Shown here: positions 1 to 7,568 of the stretch, one piece after another
Numbering within the stretch: position 1 is the first letter of the stretch
Layout: each line of letters starts with the position of its first letter
The notes under the pieces: model-generated
The model's database searches: none
Told to the model about the DNA's origin: nothing
The model's input: the letters and a program-made list of their open reading frames with translations, nothing else
Assembly (NCBI GenBank): GCA_910587305.1
Contig: CAJUKV010000072.1
Span: forward strand, 1 to 11,986
Length of the DNA: 11,986 nucleotides
Source of the DNA: an uncultured Lachnospiraceae bacterium
GTDB lineage: Bacteria > Bacillota > Clostridia > Lachnospirales > Lachnospiraceae
Reading direction: 5' to 3'
Made by a program: the position numbers and the translations under genes

Positions 1-3
1 AGT

Positions 4-47
4 GCGGGCTTATAGCCCGCGTCCCGAGCCACCCGTTTTACGGGTGG
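4..47. other. Two adjacent GC-rich hairpins
   Basis: Bases 4-9 pair with 15-20 (GCGGGC/GCCCGC, 5-base loop), and 29-35 pair with 41-47 (CCACCCG/CGGGTGG, 5-base loop). Outer bases 21-23 and 52-54 (GTC/GAC) can extend the second stem across an internal loop. No T-run follows on either strand, so they are not classical intrinsic terminators. They directly abut the dispersed repeat at 61-177 and may be part of the same composite element or the 3' region of an upstream gene outside the window. Confidence 0.6.
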
Positions 48-60
48 GGGCGACTGCACA

Positions 61-177
61 CTTTCCGACATGCCGCTTTGCGGCACAAACGATACATGAA
101 TTATTTCAAGATGACTTAGATTTTCTTAGGCGGCGTCTTTTGACGCCTTAGAAAATCTTCATCTCTTCTTCACACTT
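61..177 (-). repeat. Dispersed intergenic repeat, copy 1 (minus orientation)
   Basis: The reverse complement of this block aligns without gaps to 5409-5525, with 113 of 117 bases identical. It contains an imperfect hairpin (119-157; 9-bp outer stem AGATTTTCT/AGAAAATCT, then AGGC/GCCT and GTC/GAC around a TTTT loop) and a perfect 6-bp hairpin (TGCCGC TTT GCGGCA, 71-85). The 7-mer CACACTT occurs at both ends (57-63 and 171-177). It has no coding potential. It is a short structured intergenic repeat of REP/MITE-like character. The family is not one I can name. Confidence 0.85.
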
Positions 178-338
178 CATACTTTTCGATTGGACAATAA
201 AATAAGTATAAAAAGTTCCCCGTAAAAATAAACTATTTATTAAATCAACAAATTCATATGAAATTAAGATATAAAGAGAAAAATAAAGAAATAAAGAGAA
301 AATAAGATATATATACGATTATCTGCTTATATAAACGG
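178..338. other. AT-rich region upstream of the groESL promoter
   Basis: There is no open reading frame of note. The sequence is strongly A/T-rich and, from about 269 to 310, purine-rich with two near-copies of ATAAAGAGAAAA (271-282 and 291-302). Such A-tracts can act as UP-element or curved DNA in front of a strong promoter. That role is inference. A weak 6-bp dyad (ATACTT 179-184, AAGTAT 204-209) is the only other structure I see. Confidence 0.4.
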
Positions 339-367
339 TTGCAAAGGAAAGAAGATGAAATTAATAT
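339..367 (+). promoter_or_regulatory. Sigma-A type promoter of groESL
   Basis: A -35 box TTGCAA (339-344) and a -10 box TAATAT (362-367) are separated by exactly 17 bases. Transcription would start near 374, just upstream of the CIRCE operator, the usual HrcA-repressed arrangement. Confidence 0.8.
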
Positions 368-379
368 ATGTTCTAGCAA

Positions 380-406
380 TTAGCACTCGATATAAAAGAG
401 TGCTAA
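380..406 (+). promoter_or_regulatory. CIRCE operator (HrcA binding site)
   Basis: TTAGCACTC (380-388), a 9-base spacer, then GAGTGCTAA (398-406) is a perfect match to the CIRCE inverted repeat TTAGCACTC-N9-GAGTGCTAA. HrcA binds CIRCE to repress chaperone operons, and GroE modulates HrcA activity. Its place between the promoter and groES predicts HrcA-dependent heat induction of groESL. It lies inside the transcript, so the DNA dyad is also an RNA hairpin in the 5' leader. Confidence 0.98.
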
Positions 407-514
407 CAAATCCAAAGCAAAGAATGACCGGCACTTCATTTTGGCATTTATCAGAATATAAGGAGGGGTACCGGTAAAATAACAACAGTCAACAAAATAA
501 AGGAGGCAGTTAAA

Positions 515-799
515 ATGAAGTTAGTACCATTGGCAGACAGAGTTGTTTTAAAACAGTTGGTAGCGGAAGAAACCACTAAGTCAGGCATCGTTTTACCCGG
601 ACAGAACAAAGAAAAACCTCAGCAGGCAGAAGTTGTTGCAGTAGGCCCGGGCGGTGTAGTAGATGGTAAGGAAGTTAAGATGGAAGTTAAGGTTGGCGAT
701 CAGGTAATCTATTCCAAATATGCCGGCACAGACGTTAAGGTTGAGGAAGAAGAGTATATCATTGTAAAACAGAATGATATTCTGGCGGTAATTCAATAG
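515..799 (+). CDS. groES: Co-chaperonin GroES (Hsp10)
   Basis: GroES is the heptameric lid that caps the GroEL ring and encloses unfolded substrate during the ATP cycle in the cytoplasm. The 94-residue product has the normal family length. It opens with the characteristic MKLVPLADRVVLK, and shows the mobile-loop region around ETTKSGIVLPG (residues about 19-29), the VVAVGPGG segment, and the VGDQVIYSKYAGT motif typical of Hsp10. The start is supported by AGGAGG at 501-506, 8 bases upstream. It is the first gene of the operon, 60 bases before groEL, behind a sigma-A promoter and CIRCE. Nothing looks aberrant. Confidence 0.98.
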   Translation: MKLVPLADRVVLKQLVAEETTKSGIVLPGQNKEKPQQAEVVAVGPGGVVDGKEVKMEVKVGDQVIYSKYAGTDVKVEEEEYIIVKQNDILAVIQ

Positions 800-859
800 C
801 AGGAAGAAAAGTTCAAAGTTAAAAATCAGATAAACTTATCATTAGGAGGCAAAAAGATT

Positions 860-2485
860 ATGGCAAAGGAAATTAAATACGGGGAAGAAGCCCGTGCAGC
901 GCTTGAATCAGGTGTAAATCAGTTGGCAGATACCGTAAGAGTAACATTAGGACCTAAAGGAAGAAACGTAGTGCTTGACAAATCCTACGGCGCACCTCTT
1001 ATCACCAACGACGGCGTTACGATTGCAAAGGAAATTGAGTTAGAGGACGCTTTTGAGAACATGGGAGCACAGTTAGTTAAGGAAGTTGCAACCAAGACCA
1101 ACGATGTGGCAGGCGACGGCACCACGACGGCAACCGTACTTGCACAGGCAATGGTAAACGGCGGAATGAAGAACCTGGCGGCAGGCGCTAACCCGATCAT
1201 TTTAAGAAAAGGTATGAAGAAGGCTACCGACTGTGCGGTAGATGCAATTGCAAAGATGAGCTCTAAAGTGAACGGAAAAGAGCACATTGCAAGAGTTGCC
1301 GCTATCTCCGCTGGGGATGACGAAGTAGGACAGTTGGTTGCGGACGCTATGGAAAAGGTTTCCGGCGACGGCGTTATCACCATTGAAGAAAGCAAGACCA
1401 TGCTGACAGAGCTTGACCTGGTAGAAGGTATGCAGTTTGACAGAGGATATATTTCCGCATACATGGCTACGGATATGGATAAGATGGAAGCTGTTCTTGA
1501 GAATCCTTATATCCTGATTACAGATAAGAAGATTTCCAATATTCAGGAGATTCTTCCTTTACTTGAGCAGGTAGTACAGTCCGGCGCTAAGCTGCTTATC
1601 ATTGCGGAAGATGTGGAGGGCGAAGCTCTTACCACTCTGATTGTAAACAAACTGCGCGGAACCTTCAATGTAGTGGCTGTTAAGGCTCCCGGATATGGCG
1701 ACAGAAGAAAAGCTATGCTGGAGGATATCGCCATCCTGACAGGCGGCCAGGTAATCAGCGAAGAACTTGGTCTTGACCTGAAGGAAGTTACCATGGAACA
1801 GCTTGGACGCGCTAAATCCGTTAAGGTTCAGAAGGAAAATACCGTGATTGTTGACGGCGAAGGCGATAAGGATGCTATTTCCGCAAGAATCAACCAGATT
1901 AAAGGACAGATTGAGGAAACAACTTCTGATTTCGATAGAGAAAAACTTCAGGAAAGACTTGCCAAGTTGGCAGGCGGCGTAGCTGTTATCCGCGTAGGCG
2001 CTGCTACCGAGACCGAAATGAAAGAAGCAAAGCTTCGTCTTGAGGACGCTCTTGCAGCAACAAAAGCGGCAGTGGAAGAAGGTATCATCTGCGGCGGCGG
2101 TTCCGCTTATATCCATGCCGCTAAGGAAGTAAGCAAACTGGCTGATACCATGGAAGGCGACGAGAAGACAGGGGCACAGCTTGTCTTAAAAGCACTGGAA
2201 TCTCCTTTGTTCCATATTGCGGCAAACGCAGGTTTAGAGGGAAGCGTTATTGTAAGCAAAGTACAGGAATCTGATGCAGGCATGGGATTTGACGTTCTGA
2301 AAGAAGAATATGTAGATATGATTTCCGCTGGTATTCTTGATCCTGCAAAGGTTACAAGAAGCGCTCTCCAGAACGCAACAAGCGTTGCTTCTTCCTTGCT
2401 TACAACAGAATCTGTTGTTGCAAACATTAAGGAAGATGCTCCTGCAATGCCCGCAGGTGGCGGCGGAATGGGCGGTATGATGTAA
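860..2485 (+). CDS. groEL: Chaperonin GroEL (Hsp60)
   Basis: GroEL is the 14-subunit ATP-dependent chaperonin that folds cytosolic proteins with GroES. The product is 541 residues, normal for the family. Visible hallmarks are the N-terminal equatorial segment with LGPKGRNVVLDKSYG and NDGVTIAKEI, the ATP-binding AGDGTTTATVLAQA near residues 84-97 including the catalytic aspartate, an intact apical domain, a second equatorial motif EEGIICGGGSAY near residue 410, and a Gly/Met-rich tail ending GGMGGMM. The start has AGGAGG (844-849) with a 10-base gap. It is co-transcribed with groES and followed by a strong intrinsic terminator 63 bases downstream. CIRCE control of the operon applies. Confidence 0.98.
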   Translation: MAKEIKYGEEARAALESGVNQLADTVRVTLGPKGRNVVLDKSYGAPLITNDGVTIAKEIELEDAFENMGAQLVKEVATKTNDVAGDGTTTATVLAQAMVNGGMKNLAAGANPIILRKGMKKATDCAVDAIAKMSSKVNGKEHIARVAAISAGDDEVGQLVADAMEKVSGDGVITIEESKTMLTELDLVEGMQFDRGYISAYMATDMDKMEAVLENPYILITDKKISNIQEILPLLEQVVQSGAKLLIIAEDVEGEALTTLIVNKLRGTFNVVAVKAPGYGDRRKAMLEDIAILTGGQVISEELGLDLKEVTMEQLGRAKSVKVQKENTVIVDGEGDKDAISARINQIKGQIEETTSDFDREKLQERLAKLAGGVAVIRVGAATETEMKEAKLRLEDALAATKAAVEEGIICGGGSAYIHAAKEVSKLADTMEGDEKTGAQLVLKALESPLFHIAANAGLEGSVIVSKVQESDAGMGFDVLKEEYVDMISAGILDPAKVTRSALQNATSVASSLLTTESVVANIKEDAPAMPAGGGGMGGMM

Positions 2486-2548
2486 AGGATCCGTCTTTGA
2501 GAAAATCAATTTATTAATAATATGATAAAAAGAGGTTAAAATGATAGA

Positions 2549-2582
2549 CAGGTATGCCGTGGAGTGCGGCATACCTGTTTTT
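2549..2582 (+). terminator. Rho-independent terminator of groESL
   Basis: A perfect 11-bp stem (CAGGTATGCCG 2549-2559 with CGGCATACCTG 2567-2577) has a 7-base loop and is immediately followed by TTTTT (2578-2582). It lies 63 bases after the groEL stop, so the operon ends here. Confidence 0.93.
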
Positions 2583-2601
2583 GCTAAATAACCTGTATTA
2601 T

Positions 2602-2910
2602 GAATTCTTGTAACAGTTCAGCCCAGGACTTTGCACTTACTGCAAAGTCCGCGAGAACGCATAAAGGCGGAGAAAAATCCGGCCTCTTTGCCGAAGGCAG
2701 ACTTGGAATAGGCCGGATTCCGTAACTAGAAGCCGGAGGCTGAATAGTCGTTACTTCATGGGTCAGGAATGCGCACAGGCTGCACATTCCGTGAGAACAT
2801 GATGCAGGTGCGAGGGGCGATCTTTGTGTAGCAAAACTCGAAATATCGCCCCGAATATTACTATGAGCGGCCTTCAGGCCGTGATAGTTACGAATTCTTT
2901 AACAGTTCCT
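2602..2910. repeat. Multi-hairpin intergenic array with flanking direct repeats
   Basis: No convincing gene lies here. The segment is flanked by near-identical direct repeats GAATTCTTGTAACAGTTC (2602-2619) and GAATTCTTTAACAGTTC (2892-2908). Between them are at least six helices: 2626-2635/2641-2650 (10 bp, perfect), 2676-2685/2710-2719 (10 bp, perfect, with an inner TGCC/GGCA hairpin), a long-range pair 2610-2623/2738-2754 enclosing both, 2766-2775/2781-2790, 2814-2821/2845-2852 (8 bp, perfect) and 2868-2872/2877-2881 extended by 2860-2864/2884-2888. The density of perfect helices suggests a transcribed structured RNA or a composite mobile intergenic repeat. I do not recognise the family, and the strand is unknown. 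Confidence 0.65.
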
Positions 2911-2920
2911 TACTGCCGCG

Positions 2921-2949
2921 TTGACGAATTTAACAAAAAAATATATAAT
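2921..2949 (+). promoter_or_regulatory. Sigma-A type promoter upstream of rsh
   Basis: TTGACG (2921-2926), a 17-base A-rich spacer and TATAAT (2944-2949) form a near-consensus promoter. The predicted start near 2956 gives a 5' leader of about 130 bases before rsh. The leader contains a short in-frame open frame (2987-3061) that stops 24 bases before the chosen rsh start. Its role, if any, is unknown. Confidence 0.82.
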
Positions 2950-3085
2950 ATCATAATATATGAAAAAGAGTACGCAGAATGCATCAATGAATTTATGCCG
3001 GTGTTCGGACGTGCTGCCGGTTTTGGCAGATATTGTCGGGAGGATGATAGTGAATGTGTGAATTGCCGGCAGGGTGGGGATTATT

Positions 3086-5410
3086 ATGACGGAAGAAAAA
3101 GATGTGGAATTGATGAAAAGCGAAATCGTGTTTGATGATGGACGGATAGAATCCATTCAGGAATTTCAAAGTCCCCAGCAATTGTACAGGGACCTGGTTT
3201 TGCGTGTTCAAAAATATCATCCCTCCGATGATATTTCTTTAATAGAAAAGGCTTATCTATTGGCGGCAAAGGCACATGAAAACCAGGTGCGTAAGTCAGG
3301 GGAGCCTTATATCATTCATCCTTTGTATGTGGCGATTATCCTTGCCGACCTTGAGATGGATAAAGAAACAATAGCCGCGGGGCTTTTGCATGATGTGATA
3401 GAAGACACTGTCATGACAGAGGAGGAGATTAAGGAGCGCTTTGGGGAGGACGTGGCCCTTTTAGTGGACGGGGTGACGAAGTTAGAACAGTTAAATTTCA
3501 CCAATGAAAGCGGAGATAAGGCGGCTGACAGATTGGAGATACAGGCGGAAAATCTTCGTAAGATGTTTCTTGCCATGGCAAAGGATATCCGGGTTATTTT
3601 AATTAAGTTAGCCGACAGGCTTCACAATATGCGCACCTTGAAATATAAGAAACCGGAGAGCCAGCAGAGAATTGCCAGGGAAACCATGGAAATATATGCG
3701 CCTATTGCCCAGCGGCTGGGAATCTCCAAAATTAAGGTGGAACTGGATGATTTGTCTTTAAAATACTTGGAGCCGGACGCTTACTATGCCCTGGTGGATA
3801 AAATTGCCGTGCGTAAGAGCGTGCGGGAAAAGTATATTCAGGCCATCGTGGACGAGGTGAGCGAGCATATCGGCAAAGCCGGAATTAAGGCGCAGATAGA
3901 CGGCCGGGTGAAGCATTTTTTCAGTATCTATAAAAAGATGAAAAACCAAAGTAAGACCATCGACCAGATTTATGATTTGTTTGCGGTCCGCATTATTGTG
4001 GATACGGTAAAGGATTGTTATGCGGCGCTGGGGGTCATTCATGAGATGTATAAGCCCATCCCGGGCCGCTTTAAGGATTATATTGCCATGCCCAAGGAAA
4101 ATATGTATCAATCCCTGCACACCACGCTGATTGGCAACAGCGGGCAGCCCTTTGAGATACAGATTCGGACCTATGAAATGCATAAGGCGGCGGAGTATGG
4201 CATTGCGGCCCATTGGAAATACAAGGTTGCTTCAGACGGAAAAAGGATAGAGGATTCCGAAGAAGAAAAACTAGCCTGGTTAAGACAGATTCTGGAGTGG
4301 CAGCGGGATATGTCCGACAACAAGGAATTCATGAATCTATTAAAAAGCGACTTGGATCTGTTTTCAGACAGCGTTTACTGCTTTACCCCCACGGGAGAAG
4401 TGAAAAATCTTCCGGCCGGTTCCACGCCGGTGGATTTTGCATACAGCATCCACAGCGCGGTGGGGAATAAGATGATTGGCGCCAGGGTAAATGATAAACT
4501 GGTGACCATCGATTATGAGATTAAAAACGGCGATCGAATAGAAATTTTAACCTCCCAAAATTCAAAGGGTCCAAGCCGTGACTGGCTGAATCTGGTAAAG
4601 AGCACTCAGGCAAAAAACAAAATCAACCAGTGGTTTAAAAACGAGTTTAAAGAAGAAAATATCATTAAAGGCAAGGAGCTTTTAAATTCTTACTGCAAGG
4701 CAAGAAGCATCAATACGGCGGATCTCATGAAGCCTGAGTACATGGACGCCATTATGAACAAATATGGCTTTAGAGATTGGGACTCTGTGCTGGCTGCGGT
4801 GGGACACGGCGGTTTAAAAGAAGGTCAGATCATCAATAAGATGATGGAGTTTTATGAGAAAAATCATAAAAAGGAACTGACCAACGAGGAAGTGCTGGCA
4901 GCGGTTGCCGCAAATGATTCGGCAAGAAAGATGGAATGGAATAAATCAAGAAGCGGCATTATGGTAAAAGGTATCCATGATGTGGCCGTCAGATTTTCCA
5001 AATGCTGTTCACCGGTGCCGGGGGATGAAATTGTGGGCTTTGTCACCCGCGGCAGAGGCGTTTCCATCCATAGGACAGACTGTATCAATATTATCAATCT
5101 GCCTGACTTAGAGAGGGAGAGACTGATTGACGCCGAGTGGGAGGCGGCCGCTGACGAGGTCACGGAAGGGAAATATTTGGCGGACATTAAAATTTATGCC
5201 AATAACAGAAACGGGCTTTTGGCGGATATATCCCGGACTTTGTCAGAAAGAAATATCGATATTATTTCCATGAATACAAGGGTGAATAAGCAGGGGCTTG
5301 CGACCCTGTCAACTTCCTTTGAAATCAGTAGCAGGGAGGAGCTTATTCGTATTGTAGATAAAATAAGGTCAATAGAAAGTGTGATAGATATAGAAAGAAC
5401 TACGGGCTAA
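3086..5410 (+). CDS. rsh: Bifunctional (p)ppGpp synthetase/hydrolase, RelA/SpoT family
   Basis: This enzyme makes (p)ppGpp from ATP and GDP/GTP during starvation and hydrolyses it otherwise, controlling the stringent response at the ribosome. With the ATG at 3086 it has 774 residues, typical for long Rel proteins. The HD hydrolase domain (about 58-158) keeps HDVIED at 102-107. The synthetase domain (about 245-365) has GRVKH and, at 328-331, RFKD, the basic motif of bifunctional enzymes rather than the acidic form of synthetase-only RelA. TGS spans about 429-490, a Cys-rich module has C640 and C641 followed by PVPGD, and a C-terminal ACT domain spans about 700-774. Start choice: ATG 3086 has a G-rich GGGTGGGG just upstream, while GTG 3074 would add four residues. 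Synonyms are relA and rel. The dispersed repeat begins at its stop codon. Confidence 0.96.
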   Translation: MTEEKDVELMKSEIVFDDGRIESIQEFQSPQQLYRDLVLRVQKYHPSDDISLIEKAYLLAAKAHENQVRKSGEPYIIHPLYVAIILADLEMDKETIAAGLLHDVIEDTVMTEEEIKERFGEDVALLVDGVTKLEQLNFTNESGDKAADRLEIQAENLRKMFLAMAKDIRVILIKLADRLHNMRTLKYKKPESQQRIARETMEIYAPIAQRLGISKIKVELDDLSLKYLEPDAYYALVDKIAVRKSVREKYIQAIVDEVSEHIGKAGIKAQIDGRVKHFFSIYKKMKNQSKTIDQIYDLFAVRIIVDTVKDCYAALGVIHEMYKPIPGRFKDYIAMPKENMYQSLHTTLIGNSGQPFEIQIRTYEMHKAAEYGIAAHWKYKVASDGKRIEDSEEEKLAWLRQILEWQRDMSDNKEFMNLLKSDLDLFSDSVYCFTPTGEVKNLPAGSTPVDFAYSIHSAVGNKMIGARVNDKLVTIDYEIKNGDRIEILTSQNSKGPSRDWLNLVKSTQAKNKINQWFKNEFKEENIIKGKELLNSYCKARSINTADLMKPEYMDAIMNKYGFRDWDSVLAAVGHGGLKEGQIINKMMEFYEKNHKKELTNEEVLAAVAANDSARKMEWNKSRSGIMVKGIHDVAVRFSKCCSPVPGDEIVGFVTRGRGVSIHRTDCINIINLPDLERERLIDAEWEAAADEVTEGKYLADIKIYANNRNGLLADISRTLSERNIDIISMNTRVNKQGLATLSTSFEISSREELIRIVDKIRSIESVIDIERTTG

Positions 5411-5525
5411 GTGTGAAGAAGAGATGAAGATTTTCTAAGGCGTCAAAGAACGCCGCCTAAGAAAATCTAAGTCATCTTGAAATAATTCATGTATTGTTTG
5501 TGCCGCAAAGCGGCATGTCGGGAAG
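5409..5525 (+). repeat. Dispersed intergenic repeat, copy 2 (plus orientation)
   Basis: This is the inverted partner of 61-177, with 113 of 117 bases identical and no gaps. It starts within the TAA stop of rsh. The larger hairpin (5429-5467) has outer arms AGATTTTCT/AGAAAATCT and inner arms GGCGT/ACGCC, and a second hairpin TGCCGC AAA GCGGCA occupies 5501-5515. Two of the four differences between copies fall at the tip of the larger hairpin, so the stem is kept. In this orientation it forms the 3' untranslated end of rsh and could act as a processing or stability element. It has no strong T-run on the + strand. Confidence 0.85.
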
Positions 5526-5572
5526 GGTGAATAAATAGCTCCGCAGGCATTTGGTTCAACACACCGTATAAG

Positions 5573-5643
5573 TTCGGCGGGAATTTGTGCCGAAGCGTAA
5601 CAAATTGAAAGATGGCAGAGCGAAATCTGACATTTCGCCTGCC
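5573..5643 (+). other. Hairpin-rich spacer before the hydrolase gene
   Basis: The spacer after the repeat holds two overlapping alternatives, TTCGGC/GCCGAA (5573-5578/5589-5594) and AATTTGT/ACAAATT (5582-5588/5600-5606). A stronger 12-bp stem follows, 5614-5626 with 5632-5643, having a single bulged A at 5619 and a 5-base loop. No T-run follows, so it is not a standard terminator. It may be a leader structure of the hydrolase mRNA or a continuation of the adjacent repeat. I see no promoter with good boxes here. Confidence 0.5.
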
Positions 5644-5678
5644 CCTTAAGCGTATAACGTTTCAGGATGGAGGAAAAG

Positions 5679-6308
5679 ATGTCAAATTTGAAGATCGGTA
5701 GAATTATGCTGGGCATATGCCAGACAAACTGTTATTTTGTGTATCGGGAAGGATGCAATAAGGCGCTTGTTTTTGATCCTGCGGATAAGGGAGATTATAT
5801 TTACAATGGTTTAAAGGAGAAAGGCTTTTCGGTAGAAGCTATCCTGTTAACCCATGGACATTTTGATCATATTTGGGGCGTTGAAGCTCTTAAGGAGCTT
5901 TCCGGCGCTAAAATATATGCTTATGAGGAGGAAAAAGAGGTCTGTGAGAACCCTTCGGTAAATGTTTCCAAAAGGACAGGCAGGCCGTGCAGTGTGATCG
6001 CGGATACTTATTTAAAGGATGGGGAAGAAGTGACCCTTGAAGGAATAACCTTTAAGCTTCTTGCCACGCCGGGCCATACAAAGGGGAGCTGCTGCTATTA
6101 CTTTGAGGATGATAAAATATTGATTAGTGGGGATACTTTATTTCAGGAATCGGTGGGAAGAACCGATTTGCCCACAGGCAGCATGAGCGCGCTGGTGCGC
6201 TCTGTCAGGGAAAAGCTGATGCCTTTGCCGGAGGATGTGAAGGTTTATCCGGGGCACGGAGAGACAACCACCATTGGATATGAGAAACAGTACAATCCTT
6301 TTATATAA
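5679..6308 (+). CDS. Metallo-beta-lactamase-fold hydrolase, glyoxalase II-like
   Basis: This is a predicted cytosolic dinuclear-metal hydrolase of the single-domain glyoxalase II-like group. Its physiological substrate cannot be told from sequence. With the start at 5679 it has 209 residues. All metal ligands are present: THGHFDH (58-64), GHTKG with H133, SGDTLF with D152 and PGHGETT with H193. The GRTDLPTGS segment (160-168) is characteristic of this group. ATG 5679 is preferred over ATG 5667 because GGAGG (5669-5673) lies just before it, whereas the upstream ATG has no good ribosome binding site. In many Clostridia a gene of this type sits between rel and hemZ. Here the DUF3048 and glmS genes lie between it and hemZ. 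Confidence 0.93.
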   Translation: MSNLKIGRIMLGICQTNCYFVYREGCNKALVFDPADKGDYIYNGLKEKGFSVEAILLTHGHFDHIWGVEALKELSGAKIYAYEEEKEVCENPSVNVSKRTGRPCSVIADTYLKDGEEVTLEGITFKLLATPGHTKGSCCYYFEDDKILISGDTLFQESVGRTDLPTGSMSALVRSVREKLMPLPEDVKVYPGHGETTTIGYEKQYNPFI

Positions 6309-6362
6309 AATTACGAACTAAATTCACAGGAAAAAACATCAGAGGAAAGGAATCTATAAGCA

Positions 6363-7532
6363 ATGAGGAAAAAAATCTTGTTATTATTGGCAACAGGTCT
6401 GTTAGCAGGCGCGATGCTTGCCGGATGCGGTAAAGATAATCAGGAAGAAGGAAACCCCGCGCCTTCGGCGGAAGAATTGCCTGCTCAGACGCCTGAGAGT
6501 ACGCCCCAGCCAACCCCGGAAGGTTTTCCGACTGTCTCGGAAAGAGAGACGGTTGACGGAAAAATGCAAAGCTACCTTACCGGTGAGTGGAAGGATGAAC
6601 AGATTGTGAACAGAAGGCCCATTGCAGTTATGATACCGAACAATTCTCCCGCAATGCCTCAGTATGGAATTTCGAAGGCAAGCATCATCTATGAAGCGCC
6701 TGTGGAAGGGCGCATTACCAGATTGATGGCAGTTTTCGAAGATTTTGACGATCTTGACCGGATTGGACCGGTTCGGAGCAGCCGCGATTATTTCGTTTAT
6801 GTGGCGATGGGCTACGAGGCAATCTACTGCAATTGGGGACTTGCAAGGCCATATGTGGAGGAGCTCATTAACCGGGATACGGTTCAAAATATCAGCGCGG
6901 CGGTAGAGGGAATTTATAATCCCGCCCACGAGGCTTTCGACAGAGTCAGCCGTCCGGGGTATGCTACGGAGTTTACGGGATATCTTTTTATAGACGGACT
7001 CCTTGAAGCGGCGGAAAGACTTGACTATGACTGGGAATATGACAATGCCTATGTACCGCCTTTTACCTTTGCAGCCGACGAGACGAGGGCGGAGGATAAT
7101 TATAAAGATGCGGAAGATGCAACCATGATTTATCCGGGAGGACATGAGGGAAATAAAGGCGGCTATGGCGCGTACAATCCCTATTTTGAGTACAATAGCC
7201 AGGATAACCTGTATTATAGATTCCAGAACGGAAAAGAACAGATTGACGAGATGGACGACAGCCAGCTTGCGGTGTCCAACGTTGTTTTTCAGTACTGCCA
7301 TGGGGAAGTGAGGGACGACCACGATTATCTGGCCTTTGGCGTCCACGGGGAAGGCGACGCCATTGTCTTTACCGGTGGAAAGGCCATCAAGGGAACCTGG
7401 GAAAGATATGACGGCGACGCTACGCCTGCAAAATTTTATGATGAAGACGGAGAAGAAATCATTTTCAACCAAGGTAAGACATGGGTTTGCAATATTTGGG
7501 AAGAGTATGGGGAATTTGTGGAATATGAATAA
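6363..7532 (+). CDS. DUF3048 domain lipoprotein (YerB-like)
   Basis: This is a secreted, membrane-anchored lipoprotein of the YerB/DUF3048 family, whose biochemical role is not established. The 389-residue product begins with a basic MRKK, a hydrophobic stretch and a lipobox LAGC with the lipidated cysteine at 22. A Pro/Glu/Thr-rich linker (about 24-60) follows, including PTPEGFPTVSERE, then the DUF3048 core from about residue 85 (RRPIAVMIPNNSPAMPQYG, EGRITRLMAVF, RIGPVRSSRDYFV). The C-terminal DUF3048 part contains VHGEGDAIVFTGGKAIKGTW and NQGKTWVC. AGGAAAGG (6343-6350) is a somewhat distant ribosome binding site. It lies 54 bases after the hydrolase gene, so co-transcription is possible. 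Confidence 0.93.
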   Translation: MRKKILLLLATGLLAGAMLAGCGKDNQEEGNPAPSAEELPAQTPESTPQPTPEGFPTVSERETVDGKMQSYLTGEWKDEQIVNRRPIAVMIPNNSPAMPQYGISKASIIYEAPVEGRITRLMAVFEDFDDLDRIGPVRSSRDYFVYVAMGYEAIYCNWGLARPYVEELINRDTVQNISAAVEGIYNPAHEAFDRVSRPGYATEFTGYLFIDGLLEAAERLDYDWEYDNAYVPPFTFAADETRAEDNYKDAEDATMIYPGGHEGNKGGYGAYNPYFEYNSQDNLYYRFQNGKEQIDEMDDSQLAVSNVVFQYCHGEVRDDHDYLAFGVHGEGDAIVFTGGKAIKGTWERYDGDATPAKFYDEDGEEIIFNQGKTWVCNIWEEYGEFVEYE

Positions 7533-7568
7533 GGAAATTGCCACGTTATCGTAATTAATTTACAGTGG

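Noticed and set aside
460..467. Second Shine-Dalgarno-like AAGGAGGGG upstream of groES
   Set aside because: No start codon follows at a usable distance. The groES start is served by AGGAGG at 501-506.
985..2427. Several minus-strand open frames (up to 185 codons) within groEL
   Set aside because: They are antisense shadows of a highly conserved gene, with compositions unlike real proteins and no ribosome binding sites of note.
2824..3135. 103-codon + strand open frame across the hairpin array and rsh leader
   Set aside because: It runs through palindromic repeat DNA, contains the rsh promoter, overlaps the rsh start in another frame and has no ribosome binding site or recognisable motif.
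6402..7544. 380-codon open frame on the minus strand opposite the DUF3048 lipoprotein gene
   Set aside because: The + strand frame has a lipobox and clear DUF3048 motifs. The minus product is rich in I/V/R/H with no domain, and arises from codon bias of the real gene.
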